From Blasia pusilla (taxonomy: Eukaryota > Marchantiophyta > Marchantiopsida > Blasiales): a DNA stretch of 64,000 nt. Location of the stretch: contig CM114273.1 of NCBI GenBank assembly GCA_050084515.1, positions 16,616,001 through 16,680,000 of the forward strand, given 5' to 3'. Made by a program: the position numbers and the translations under genes. Of the stretch, positions 14,260 through 25,091 are shown piece by piece (positions within the stretch are counted from its first letter, which is position 1; each line of letters starts with the position of its first letter). The notes beneath the pieces were generated by a model. The model did no database searches. It was not told where the DNA came from and was given only the letters and a program-made list of their open reading frames with translations.

Positions 14260-15660
14260 GTCACCACCAAGCCATGGCTCCATGCGTAACTTAGGTCATC
14301 AAGATTGATTACATTCCTGATCTTGGAATCATCGAGACCAATTACCTTCTTGATCCTTGGATCATCATTACTCTAATCCATGAAGTGCCACGTTGGCAAA
14401 GATCCCATCCAATACTTAGACTTGGCTGGTGGGGCGGGCCTCGAACCAAACCCCATGGTCGAAGGGACACGAGACTATAGGGAGGGGGCTTATAGATTGA
14501 AGGGTCGTCGCACGTAGTGCCTCTTCCCCCGGAGGGTCGGGAAAGTAGCCATGGAGTTAAGAGTCTTGGCCATTTGAGGTTGGTTACTCACGATGGCAAC
14601 GCTCATCTTCTTCTAGCATTGGGGTCAAAACGTCACTTGAACCAGCCAACCTTCGCCCTTCTAGGACATGGCTACTCAAAAAATTCGTTCAGATCGTTTA
14701 GTTTAGGGTTGGCCCGCCCATATACAAATGTGTCTTCAGCTATGTGAGATCAAGATGATCAGCCGCCTCATTGCATTGGTCATCAACACCTTGATTTCAT
14801 GCACCACCCGCCTCCACGAACTACCATCCAACTTTGTTAGCATTCTACATTGATCTGCCGCATTCTTGGACTCAATCTCTTCTAATCTGCTTATGCTTGG
14901 TTTCCAACCAGCGTTTGAGTGGGATATTCATGTGATGCCAGGGGAGCTCCTTTAGCGGCTCCCAAGCCTTCAGCGGCTCCCAAGTAGCCTCCACTCCCTG
15001 GAGGCCGGCCCATCGGCATAAAAACTCACGCTGAAATCAGCCTCCATGATCATTGACCACGTGCTCTTTGAGTATCTCCTCCACTCACATGCGTCACAAT
15101 GCTGGTGAAGCCTCTAAAATAGGGTGTAACTTTTGTTCTCGAGACAAGAATCGGTCAAAATCATCCACAAACTCTTTGAGAAAGGAAATAGGAAGACTAG
15201 TAGATATATTTTCATCGTGTGATAAACTACAATTCATAAGCCACCTTTGTGACTTGTCTCAGAGGAGTGTAAGGTCTTGCCCGGAGAGGTACTAGCTTCC
15301 GCACATGGCCCGTGGGAAAATACAAATTCTTCATTTTCGGCCAAACCTCGTCGTCCACCTGATACTCCACATCGCATTGATGCTCATTGGCCTATTTGGC
15401 GTAACGTTTCTCAGCACGCGCCATCTTAGCCTTGGCAAGATCCAACACAAACCCGATCATATTTAGAACCTCATCAACTTCAAACATGGTTAGCGCGCTA
15501 GGCTACTCAACCTCATTCCACATGGACAAGGATAACGGTGTGAGTGCGGGTGGTGTCCTTGATAGAATTTCTCAAATAGGGCCAACCCAATGACAAAGTG
15601 GCATGTGGAATTATATGCAATCTCTTGAAAGGTTAGATGGTTTACCCATACTAGTAGAAA
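14260..15660 (-). mobile_element. Chromovirus (Ty3/gypsy) integrase C-terminus and chromodomain relic
   Basis: Read on the minus strand, 15660 down to about 15230 gives a broken integrase C-terminal region with ARAEKRYAK, then EYQVDDEVW and FPTGHVRKL, the usual module after the DDE core of gypsy elements. Further on, near 15050-14900, a chromodomain signature follows (FLCRWAGLQG...EATWEPLK). Stops and frame changes interrupt the reading. No catalytic core or RT is seen, so this is a 5'-truncated, decayed copy. The DNA down to about 14260 may be its 3' untranslated or LTR part, but I could not define an LTR. It belongs to a different family from the methyltransferase elements, which end in a PHD finger. 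Confidence 0.7.
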
Positions 15661-15859
15661 CCCCCCTCTAGATCAGATGACTCAAAAAAATGACGGGATG
15701 TTGCTCAAATTGGGGCTATAAGACTCAGTAATTACCTAACCAGACTATAGTAATAAAAATTACTCCTAATCGTATAAGTTTTTATTAAAACCGAGAATAG
15801 TGATATCTGAGTCTGATTTTTTATACTCAACATAGTCACTAAATATGATTACACCTAGT

Positions 15860-16015
15860 CATTATTTATGACTAGGTGGAGTCATAAAAAATGACTAGAT
15901 GAGTCATAGAGAATGACTCGTCCAATCATAAAGAGAGACTAGATCATGCATAAAGAGCAACTAGACGAGTCAGAAAAAATGACTAGTCGAGTCATAAAGA
16001 GTTTCTTTGAATGAC
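15860..16015. repeat. Imperfect tandem repeats rich in TGACTAG/GAGTCAT
   Basis: About six units of roughly 20-30 bases share the pattern ACTAG-NN-GAGTCAT followed by A/G-rich spacer, for example at 15880, 15900, 15960 and 15985. TGAGTCA is also the core of bZIP (GCN4/AP-1) sites, but the packing looks more like subterminal repeats of a DNA transposon. The nearby ACTAGTAGAAACCCCCC at 15652 resembles CACTA/EnSpm ends. No transposase is visible. Confidence 0.55.
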
Positions 16016-18023
16016 TATTCTGAGTAACAAATAATAATTTCACCCGTCACAAAAGAATGACTCAGTTATTAAAATGACTTGTCCATGTCATTTACGATTC
16101 TAGTGACTAACAAAAAATACGGAAATAAAGCAACACAAACAACTATAGCCAATCATTATGTATAATACGGTTGCTTTATTGCTGATAGAAATATGTACAT
16201 CATATTGACAATTAGAGTCCATTTTGTATCCATGATAACCCCTACATATAAATGACTCCTTCCTACCTATCCTCCCTACATATGAATGACTTGATGGTTG
16301 CCTTCTCTACATACCCTCTTATCACTACTTCTCCTACATCCAACAAAGGAGATGTCATTCTACTCTAAGTACAATCCTAATGCTACAAGCATCGTGTGAA
16401 AACATACAACCATATTACTCATGTACCAACCCCCACCTGTTGTAGCATCTGATCAGTTTTCAAAATAAAAAAGCCTTGTCTATTTAAGTCTAGAGGTAGC
16501 AAATGCTTCTTATATCCAAGTGTGGCCATATGTCCAAAGCTACCCTCAAAATGGATTATCTATTTACATCAAAAGAATGCCTAGTGAATAGTGAATGACG
16601 TTTTCTATGAAAAATGGAGAATTACATTGAAATAAGGCCCTAGTTCCTTTCAATTGCCCTGATCAATGGAAGAACACAAAATCTACTTCTGAGTTCCTCT
16701 ACTTTTGAGTACAAACTCCCCCTCTAATATACTCAAAATTGAGACATGAAGTTACAAGTACATCTCAATTACCACACTCAAAATTGAAACACAAACAATC
16801 AAGTTCATCTACTTCTGAGTACAACAGTTACAAGTACATGGAAATGGCCACACTCAAAACTAGTTGTCAAAGGGAAGGTTCTTCTACTAGTGAGTACAAA
16901 AACCCACTTCTGAATGTCTACACATCTAAAAAACCCCCCTCTCAATAGCTCAAAATTAAGACTAGAAGTTACAAGACTAGGATGGCCACACTCAAAACAA
17001 CTATACACATAGCGAAGGTGCCCCTACTTCTGAGAAGGCATAACAAGATGAGATGGTCATAACACTACACTATCAAGGGCATCTCCAACATAAATCAGCG
17101 GTGGATCATCAACCATATTTGGAAATGGCAAAACATATTTCTTCTTGCAGACCTCTCTAAAATGGAGAACAGAATGCCCATCTGGAATGTTACGTCTATG
17201 GAAAGTAGAACAACCTTCCATAACCTACAACCATAGAGGGGTTCTAACGTGACATCAACTAGTGCAACGGAGGCACACGTACAACAGATTTAAGCCATGG
17301 CTTGGTAGCCTCTCGGGTCCTCTTCCTGAGTGTCGCCCTTCTCACTACCATTGGCTTTTGCATAAGATCCACATGAGACGGGAAATTTTGTCCACCACTC
17401 CCCACCATCCTTGCACTATCCTCATTCTCCTCTTAAAATTTAGTGGCCGCCAAATTGCATTTCCACGATGTCCTACCCTAGCGTTTGCCCAAAATGGTCA
17501 GGGCCTCATCTGTGCTCTCTACAATCACAATTAACATGAAACTTTAACCACCCTTTCAAGAACAAGTATAGAATACTATTAGGTATGGAACCTGAATACA
17601 TATAGCATTTCATAGATTCAGATAGGGCTAACAAAAGCTTCAAAATGTAAACGTACTATTCTGTGCATATGTGCACTATCTTCCTCTTTCACCAACCACT
17701 CCTCTTCCCCAGCTTCTTATACAACTCCTCCGCTTGCTAGATCCATACACAAAGGAGAGATATCATGGCTCTGAAAAAATTTGTATGCTTAGGCAAGGTG
17801 GCAAGGCAACAAGAAGGAAAAGTGGGTAAGGAAGATGAATCTGAGTTTGAGCTCCAAAAATCGTCAGGTGCTCCTTTCTAGAAATCATGTTCACAAGGCC
17901 TTGGATCTATTTCGAAAACAAATGCATTATCTCTAGTATCAAGAGCTAGAACATCAATAAGGAAACACAGCCACTTTCACTCCTTCATGAATCCAATATG
18001 TCAAGATTGTTGATAGTAAAGGT
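16016..18023. other. Repeat-rich intergenic DNA, no gene supported
   Basis: Apart from the minisatellite there is no recognisable protein family on either strand. Open frames here are short and of odd composition. It could be the body of a non-autonomous DNA transposon beginning near 15652, but I cannot find the matching other end. Confidence 0.3.
16690..17040. repeat. Degenerate minisatellite, units of about 110 bases
   Basis: The block CTACTTNTGAGTACAA, then AAGTTACAAGTACAT, then CACACTCAAAA recurs about three to four times (near 16700, 16808, 16887 and 17020) with substitutions and small indels. Unit length is only roughly constant. There is no coding sense in any frame. Confidence 0.6.
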
Positions 18024-18501
18024 TATCACATCTAAGTAGCCGTTAGGTAAGGATCTATCATGGCGACAGCATAGAGAGCTAGCGGACTATCGTGAGTATA
18101 ACTTTTTCTTGAGGTGTCGGATGGGGTTGAAGATAGTTCCGTTGTGTCAAGAACGTCGTTTCTGAAACTTTCCATTCGGGGTCTTTCACAGTCAGGTGAC
18201 TTGTTAAGCAGGTCACCCGCCCTTGGTAACCTGTGCACGCAGGTTTCCAAGAAGGTTACTATCTTTAAGGGAGGAGCCTTTTGGCTCATCCCACACCTAT
18301 GTATAGGAGAGAGATGGCTTTCTCAAGCCATATTTCTCATGTTGGGTCGTTGGAGTACCATTCTTGCTCATGTGTGTGAGTTAGGACTGGGTGCTAGCGT
18401 CTAGATTTCTTGATAGCACAGGGTGGACAAGGCTCGATATGCCGATGTAGATTGAGGAGTGGAGTTTTAGGTCGGGTGTGTTGTTTTTACTCTTATTTTT
18501 A
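18024..18501 (+). repeat. E1 terminal repeat A1
   Basis: This aligns nearly end to end with 24611-25091 at a visibly high identity, for example CGTGAGTATAACTT, CAGGTCACCCGCCC, GAGCCTTTTGGCTC and GATAGCACAGGGTGGAC. The match stops at ACTCTTATTTTT. In the 3' copy that is followed by B (TTGTGTGATCTC), whereas here the leader begins. A1 therefore lacks the B segment an ordinary 5' LTR would have. Confidence 0.85.
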
Positions 18502-19374
18502 CATGAGAAAGATGTGAGGGGGCATGGGGAATTTGTTGGTTACAAGTAGGCAAGCAAGTTGCCTCGGTTGGCAACCGTTGGAGACGCCGGTTGGCATTTG
18601 TGTTGTCTATTTTTTGTTCAGTGGGTCATGCGCGGTAGCGCTGCTCCTTTTTCACAAATACCACTGGTATAGATTTACAAAAAAGGTCTTGTAGTGAGGG
18701 AGTTTGTTCCATGGTGTAGAGGGACATGGTCAGAGTTAAGTGCATAGGCATGTGCACACAGAGCTCACACAGGAGTACAACCAACTTGAGAACATAGGAG
18801 TGCATGAGTGCCTCAAACATTGGGAAGAGTAAGAAATGAGTTTGAGAAACAGATTTGGAGTATGTTGAAGAAACTAGGGGTGTGAAGGCGGGCTCATAGG
18901 GAGTTGAAGTTGAAGTTGGGTACCTGACCCTTGGAGTGACATGAGGCCAGACAGAGGAAGGCCCGGCCAAACTGCATAGGGCAGCGCGAAGGCAAGACCG
19001 TGAATAAGTGTATCAGGTACCTTGTACGTAGAGGAAGCATGTGTGTCTAAAAAGGTGGCGCATGGGCGCGAATGCAGTTGAGTACTAGCACATGTAGGAG
19101 CCACAAGAAGGAGGGCTACACGTAGCAGCACAAGCAGTGGGATTGTAGGCATGGCCATGGTTGCAAGTGTTATGAGGGGGTAAGCGCAAACGTCATGTCA
19201 TAGGGACGTATGCCCGCGACAAGGATATTGGATTCTCAACATCCACTCCTCTGAGCACCATTGATTTGATCGGCCCCCTTGTATGAGGAGAAGCCTAGAT
19301 AGATGGTTCCGACTTAGACGTCGAAGGAGTCATAGTAATATGACGTAGGTGGTTTACGGAGTAGCGTTACTAGG

Positions 19375-19437
19375 TTTATCTAACCCTATATTGCATCAGG
19401 GTGCGGGGCACCCTGATGCAATATAGGGTTAGATAAA
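19375..19437. repeat. Perfect inverted repeat, 30-base arms, GGG loop
   Basis: 19375-19404 (beginning TTTATCTAACCCTATATTG) is the exact reverse complement of 19408-19437, separated only by GGG. It lies in the E1 leader upstream of gag. As RNA it would form a very stable hairpin. It could be a real packaging or structural element of the transcript or a snapback artefact. Confidence 0.9.
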
Positions 19438-19674
19438 TTTTTCTATTAATAGAAACGAAGAAAAATAGGTAAAAACCCTAGTTTTCTCGAGTAGTCAAAT
19501 AGTCGGGAGCCGCAGCGGTAGCGCATTCTCGTATGTCGAGTTATCTCCCAGTTCAGGTTCCATCGAAGCTCTTCTGTGAGCGCACGGACGGACTAGGCCA
19601 CTTTGTATCTCTAAGTTTTTAAAGATTTCAGTGATTTAGTCACTTTCTACTTTTCTCACAAAGGAAAGTGTGAG

Positions 19675-19741
19675 AAATTCAGTGGTCACTACTTACTCCT
19701 CACTCAACATGAGTGAGGAGTAAGTAGTGACCACTGAATTT
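19675..19741. repeat. Perfect inverted repeat, 31-base arms, 5-base loop
   Basis: 19675-19705 (ending ACTTACTCCTCACTC) pairs exactly with 19711-19741, around AACAT. It is the second long hairpin within 240 bases in the E1 leader, just before the gag reading begins. The unpaired outer base shows that the arms end sharply. Confidence 0.9.
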
Positions 19742-20690
19742 TCTCAAGAGTTGACGGGTCCACGAGCGACGGTAACCCCACAAGTACCACAGCGAGCACC
19801 ATTACCATGGGAGCGGGCCAATGTGCCCAGAGAGCAGTACGGGTACCGTGAGCCTGTGAGGCAACAACCCGTGTCTGCTTATGTTGCCTAGGAGGGACCG
19901 ATGATGTCTTGTTGGATGTGTGGTGGGCCCCATGGGCAAAGAGATTTTCCACAACATAGGAGAGGACCACGAGTGCCTCCAATTTCTCAGAAGCCATAGA
20001 GGATGGCCCCACCATAGTATCAATGTGACTATTGGCACAGATATGGTCACACTATGGATAGATGTTTTGACCTTCATCGAGAGGGCTCAAGGCTAGGGGG
20101 CGGTCATCTTGGAGGAGGCCGAGGAGGTGTTGTTGGACGTGGTGGTAGAGGACCACCACATGCCAGAGGAGATGGAGCGAGAGCACTTGAGCCGACGCTT
20201 CTTTCACGCATTGATCAGTTGGAGCACAGGATTGTTGCCATGATGATGATGGAGCTCAGGGAAGGCACGGAGCCGAGAGTAGCTAGTATGACTCCAGCTT
20301 CCATCTCTTGCCCTGATCCGGGTGAGGATCTTGCTAGTATGGGATTTATGTGTAGTGCGGCTCAAGTTACTCTCAGAGCATCCCAAGTCACGTTGGTGAC
20401 TTGGGGTGCTACGAGAGTAATCGAGCCGTCGAGAGGTGGGGTTGAGATTGACCCACAAAAGGGGACCATTGGGCGGCAGGCTAGGGTTCCACAATCATTC
20501 ACTTTGTCAGAGGCACCACACAGACCATCAATGGTGCCTCCACGACCACCAGTGCCTATAGGTCAGGCAGGTGCGTCAACGTCACGAGGAGTTGGAGTGA
20601 CAGCTCCTACGCCGGCTCGAGTGGAGTCAGTGTTGACCACAGTGTTGGAGGTGGCCACCAGGGTGAGCTAGGCTCCGCTATTTTCCGGCA
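19740..20690 (+). pseudogene. E1 gag remnant with two zinc knuckles
   Basis: The reading near 19910-19960 gives CWMCGGPHGQRDFPQH, and near 20020-20075 CDYWHRYGHTMDRC. Both are CCHC zinc knuckles (C-x2-C-x4-H-x4-C spacing) in which one cysteine is lost (Cys to Phe, Cys to Trp). These bind retroelement RNA in gag. Downstream, 20054-20671 is a continuous frame that is Gly/Arg-rich at first, then Pro/Thr-rich. Stops at several places break the upstream part. E2 has no visible equivalent. Confidence 0.65.
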
Positions 20691-20939
20691 TAGAGTTGGC
20701 AACGTTGGGAGTTGGACCAACTGAGGTGTTCCAAGTGGCCACACGTTGTGTGAGCGTGGAGAGGTAAGTGCCTCTTGTTCAGAGGTAGTTGAGGAGGTGG
20801 TGGACTTACCCTCAAAGCAAGTGCTCGGGACATACTCCACTATGATATGGCATGCAACGGCGGAAAAGTTCGTAGATATGCCAACTCGACCGGCCATAGA
20901 GCGGCCGTGGTAACACCTGGCATGGTGGATCTAGAGTAT

Positions 20940-21353
20940 TTCGCTTGGTTAGTCCGATAGGGACAGTGTACCACCCGAAGCGCATCCTACTTGATTCGGG
21001 AGCGTAGCCATTGATGTTAGGGAAGGCGACGTGTTTAGCGTTGGAGTTACGGAAGGCCGACATTGAGCCTTCTCCCTTCCAGATACAAACCTTGATTGTG
21101 GGCCTGTCATCCACGTAATATATGACTCTACAGAATATACGTCAGAGTCCAGCAAGAGCATGTGACGGATAATGCTATGTTGCGCACACGTGCGATTACG
21201 ACACTAGTTGAGTCGTACGATGTGTTGGTGGGGAGTACCGTATTATATCCTCTAGGATTCATCCTTGACTTCCGAGAGGAGACCGTTACGTGGCGTTCAG
21301 GTGATAGGTGGATGAGTCAGTTACCCATACAATTTTCCAGACAAGGTGGTTGA
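20940..21353 (+). pseudogene. E1 aspartic protease remnant
   Basis: The reading RILLDSGA near 20978-21003 is the retropepsin active-site motif (LDSGA). A stop codon follows immediately, at 21004. The continuation through 21162-21353 (VESYDVLVGSTVLYPLGF) matches the E2 segment at about 45410-45465 almost residue for residue. The role would be cleavage of the gag-pol polyprotein. It is inactive in this copy because of the stop and frame shifts. Confidence 0.7.
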
Positions 21354-21696
21354 CCACGAGACGAGTCTGTGACCACATTGGCAGCTTTCGTAGGAAGCGT
21401 TAGCTGGCCACATGGGGAACCCACATGCGGAGGATGTCCCACTAGCAGATAGTCCCACGGAGAGACAGGCCATGGCAGGTGTCTCTTCCCATGTTGGCGA
21501 GACCTCTTCACCATTGTGGGGCCAGTACGACTCGAGAGCTACAGAGGAGTGCCGATGACCTCGTGAGGTAGGCGTGAAGTCATGCCTTTATCCGGGAGCA
21601 GCGAGAGTCAGGTGGCAATTGGAATCTTGGAGTGGAGATGTTGACACCACTAGATACCACACTTGTTGTGTGGCAGTGTTCAGAGGAGAGTGTTAG

Positions 21697-22630
21697 GGTG
21701 TTAGATCTCTTCGGAGGGATTAGCATCGGATTAGTTGCGGTGTTGGAGGCAGGCATATGAGTGCATCACTACCTTTATGTGGAGAGAGATGAGACCGCAC
21801 GACGAGAACTATTACGTCATGTGACAAGATTGGTCCAGAGGTATCTTGAGTTTTTTCCGGTATCTGCAATACGGGGGGTATCAACGTACACTACCCTTCG
21901 ACATCTCTTTGGTGGGGGCGCAAGATCTGGATAAAGTTGGCACCATTCATTTGGTGATTTTTGGATGGCCATGTCAGGGTCATTCATCAAGTGGCCGAGG
22001 GTTTGGATTGCAGGATCCAAGGTCATGGATGTTTTGGGAGATGTTGCGAGTAGTGCGACACTGGCAGAAGAATAAGACATGTTCTCCGGCGTACATTTTG
22101 GAGAATGTGCCATTTTTGGGAGACACTCGTGCATGTGTGATGACAAGTGTACATCAAGTGGGATCCTGGTTGGCATCTGCTGCATTGTTAGATGCAGCAA
22201 GAGTTGGATCACGCACCCACCGTTCGTGACTGTGGTAGACAAACCTGATACCATGAGAGGTACTGAGTCGAGCATACGATGGAGTCCAAAGAGCACCACA
22301 TCTCACAGTGGATGTTATTTTGGGCTCAGGACGTCGATCTTAGGTAGTGACGGGGGATGATAGACCACCGTTGGCGATGGCCAATAGGTTGGGGGTGTTG
22401 AGGATAGCCTTGCCTACGTTGGTGAGGTTCCCAACATCCCATGCCTTTTTTCCGGGAGGGCCAAGCACGATTTGGGATGAGATGACCCGAGCGTTGGAGG
22501 GGCCTACGGCAAATGAGCGCGAGCACACCATGGCGTTCACTACGGGTACTACAGCGGTGCCAAGTATGATTGAGGCATCACAGAGGTAGGTGTTGGGGCA
22601 GGCAATGGACCTCAACTATCTCACATGGAT
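21697..22630 (+). pseudogene. E1 cytosine-C5 DNA methyltransferase domain
   Basis: Motifs of C5-methyltransferases occur in order: motif I VLDLFGGISIG (SAM binding, about 21699), motif IV WPCQGHSSSG with the catalytic Cys (about 21964), then DPRSWMFWEMLRVVR, motif VI ILENVP (about 22095-22112), a degraded motif VIII (R-x-LW-x-TN, about 22213-22240), an EREHTMAFTTGTT segment and a C-terminal VLGQAMDLNYLTW (about 22587-22625). The PCQ style is like DNMT1/bacterial enzymes, while the LGxAMDxN tail differs from both. 21846-22229 is a continuous frame. Elsewhere stops interrupt (after LEAG, at THRS, at LW and before VLG). The domain sits between protease and the RT position, so it is part of the polyprotein. 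Confidence 0.85.
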
Positions 22631-22899
22631 AGTCAACCTATGTATGGCTGAGCAGAGACGGATGTGAGTGTCATCCATGCCGTCACGTCCACGAGTTGGA
22701 GCATTGCCTACAAGGTCTGTACATGCATTGAATGGGGGCAGGACGAGGAGAGATAGACACCCATGGACTTCCTGGGACGTCGTTCAAGCAGAGAGTGCAA
22801 AGGCGAATAGATCAGCACATGTGCCCAATTGGCATGCATCTGCCTATCTTTGTTGGTCGACTATTGTAGGTCAGCCGCATGTAGTAACTCCAATGGTGG

Positions 22900-24240
22900 G
22901 GTCGGATGATGAGTCTTTGGATCCGGAGGTCAGTGAGGAGGGGACAAATGGTCGTGATATCCATGACAACGTGGAGGTTGTGGAGTTCTTGCGTATTGGC
23001 GTCATAGCAAGCACAGTAAGTGCTAAGGAGCGGGATCGGATCCTATAGAGAGCCAAGAGGTTCAGGTGGGAGGAGACTCACATTTTGCGGGTATGGGGAG
23101 ATGGTAGGATACGAGTGGTACCTCATCCTTCCCAGCAAGCACGTGTAGTGCGACATGCCCGTTAGGAGTTGGGGCATTTTGGAGTAAAGCGTACTTACAG
23201 CTTACTCTAGGTTCACTATTGGTGGCGTGGCATGCATACTGGGGTATAGCAGTTTGTGGTCAGATGTAGGATATGTGGCCGAGTGGGAGCATCCTTCAAT
23301 ACTCCCACTCTACAGTTTCATCCTTTTCCGATTATGGGTTTAGGTTATCAGTGGAGTTTATACTTCGCGGGACCTTTGCCATTGACAGGGCGTCATCACA
23401 GTGTTGGTCATGGTGGAGAATTTCTCCAAGTGGATAGAGTTGGTGGCCCTACCGCACAAGGCGAGCGAGGGAAGAGCTTATGCATTTCTAGATTGTGTGC
23501 TTAATCACTTTGGTGCACCGGCGGAGGTGTTGATTGACCAGGGTACCGAGTTCAGGGGAGAGTTTCAGGCCTTATGTGATAAGGCGTTGATAGATCACCG
23601 CACCATGTCCATAGATCATCTTGAGGCAGATGGGTTGGCGGAGAGAGTAGTATAGACGGTGAAGAGAGGATTGCGCAAGTATTGCTTGCAGCGGGGACAT
23701 TTGAGGGAGTGGAACTTACAGTTGCCATGGTTGGCTATGGGTTATTGCTTCAATCGGAAGGCATCCTTGGCATCATTTTCACCGTACTTTTTTCTCTTTG
23801 GGAGAGATCCAAATTTACCTTCTTCTATTTGATGTGACATGGCGGAGGTGTTAGATCTTGATGATCCAGATGTGTGGGTACAAGCATGTTCTCAGAGGGT
23901 GGAAATTTTTCATAGAGTTATGCCCATGGCCTTTGAGAACTTACCTATTACTCAACATAGGAATATATTGAGGTATGTGACCATTCTTGGAGGATTTTAT
24001 CGTCCAGGGATTAGGAGGTTTCATCATGGAGATTACGTGTATTTATAGTAGATGGCACCCACGACGCTAGATGTCATTGCATGGCGCACGATTCTACGTG
24101 TGCGCGAGGTGTTACCAACCAGAGTCCTCATGTTGGAGAGACGGAATGGTATGGTTTGGAAGGATCATGTGCGCAATTATGTGCCATGTCACCTTTCAAA
24201 CGTGGATGGGATAGTGGATTCAACCTTGGTAGTGGTACCT
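22900..24240 (+). pseudogene. E1 DDE integrase remnant
   Basis: An HHCC zinc-binding region lies near 23150-23280 (ELGHFGVKR, then CRICGRVG). The catalytic core runs from YFAGPLPLTGRH (about 23365; E2 reads DFAGPLPL, so the first Asp is lost here) through LIDQGTEFRGEF (about 23530) to LEADGLAERVV (about 23620), giving the D-D-E arrangement of gypsy integrases. A C-terminal part (SPYFFLFGRDP, about 23780; FHHGDYVYL, about 24020) follows. There are stops after ERVV, RDRIL and YVYL. It is co-linear with E2 48680-50030. Confidence 0.85.
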
Positions 24241-24245
24241 GCGGG

Positions 24246-24386
24246 TTGAGGTGTATGTTGTGTGGATCTGCGAGGGATGCAGCCACCATGTTGGTATGTG
24301 ATGGTTGTTCTCGAGGATGGCATATGTCATGTCTAACCGCCCCTGTCTATGTAGTTCCCAGGGGACGATGGATATGTCTGAGATGA
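24246..24386 (+). pseudogene. E1 PHD finger at the polyprotein C-terminus
   Basis: The reading gives C-x2-C (CMLC), then MLVCDGCSRGWHMSC and GRWIC. This is the Cys4-His-Cys3 pattern of a PHD finger, with the typical CDGC-x4-H-x2-C and W-x-C spacing; the last Cys is lost at a stop. PHD fingers commonly read the methylation state of the histone H3 tail. It takes the place that a chromodomain has in chromoviruses. E2 (50075) and E3 (55590) carry the same domain, so it is ancestral to the family. Confidence 0.85.
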
Positions 24387-24458
24387 ATAAAGGGTAGTAG
24401 ATCATGTTAGAGAGATGTGATATCTGCTATCCGGAGTTGGGGGGATCCAACAGCCAAT

Positions 24459-24470
24459 TAGGGGGGCGGT
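24459..24470 (+). other. E1 polypurine tract
   Basis: TAGGGGGGCGGT ends exactly where B1 begins with TGTGTGATCT. E2 has TAGGGGGGCGAT directly before its B1 (TGGAGATATT). A purine run at this place primes plus-strand DNA synthesis in LTR elements. It therefore puts the start of the 3' repeat at B1, not at A2. Confidence 0.65.
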
Positions 24471-24610
24471 TGTGTGATCTCAATGTATATGTATGAGTTG
24501 ATTTTTTGTACTTGTGTGGATCTATCCATATATTGGGGAAGATCAGTGTTGTGTAGTGTGGATGTGACCAACAATATGTATTATGTAGTGATGTGTATGC
24601 GCACGATAGT
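24471..24610 (+). repeat. E1 repeat B1
   Basis: The 140 bases starting TGTGTGATCTCAATG and ending GCGCACGATAGT match 25092-25229 closely (GAGTTGATTTTTTGTACTTG, GGGGAAGATCAGTGTT). It follows the polypurine tract and abuts A2. It is absent next to A1 at the 5' end. Confidence 0.85.
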
Positions 24611-25091
24611 TGTCACATCTGAATAGCACATTAGGTAGGGATCTATCTCGGCGACGGCATAGAGAGCCAGTAGACTATCGTGAGTATAACTTCGTCTTAA
24701 GGTGTCGAATGGGGTTGAGGATAGTTTCACCGTGTCAAGAACGTTGTTTTTGACAACTTTCCTTTTGGAGTCTTTCACAGCCGAGTGACTTGTTCAGTAG
24801 GTCACCCGCCCTAGGTAACCTGTACGCACAGGTTACCAGGAGGGTCGTTATCTTTAGGGGAAGAGCCTTTTGGCTCTTCCCACACCTATATATAGAAGAG
24901 AGATAGACTTCTCAAGCCATCTTTCTCATGTTGGGCCTTTGGAGTATCATTCTTGCTCGTGTGTGTGAGTTAGGATTGGGTGCTAGCGTGTGGATTCCTT
25001 GATAGCACAGGGTGGACGAGGCTCAATATGCCGATGTGGATTGCGGAGTGGAGTTTTAGGCTGGGTGTGTCATTTTTACTCTTATTTTTGT
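24611..25091 (+). repeat. E1 repeat A2
   Basis: This is the second copy of A1, starting TGTCACATCTGAATAG. It contains CACACCTATATATAGAAG, a TATA-like stretch at about 24883-24896, downstream of a short hairpin (AGAGCCTTTTGGCTCTT). This could be the promoter and transcript start of the element. A1 has TATGTATAGGAG at the same place. Confidence 0.85.

Noticed and set aside
15860-17040. CRISPR-like array
   Set aside because: The repeats are imperfect, vary in length, and have no unique spacers. The genome is eukaryotic.
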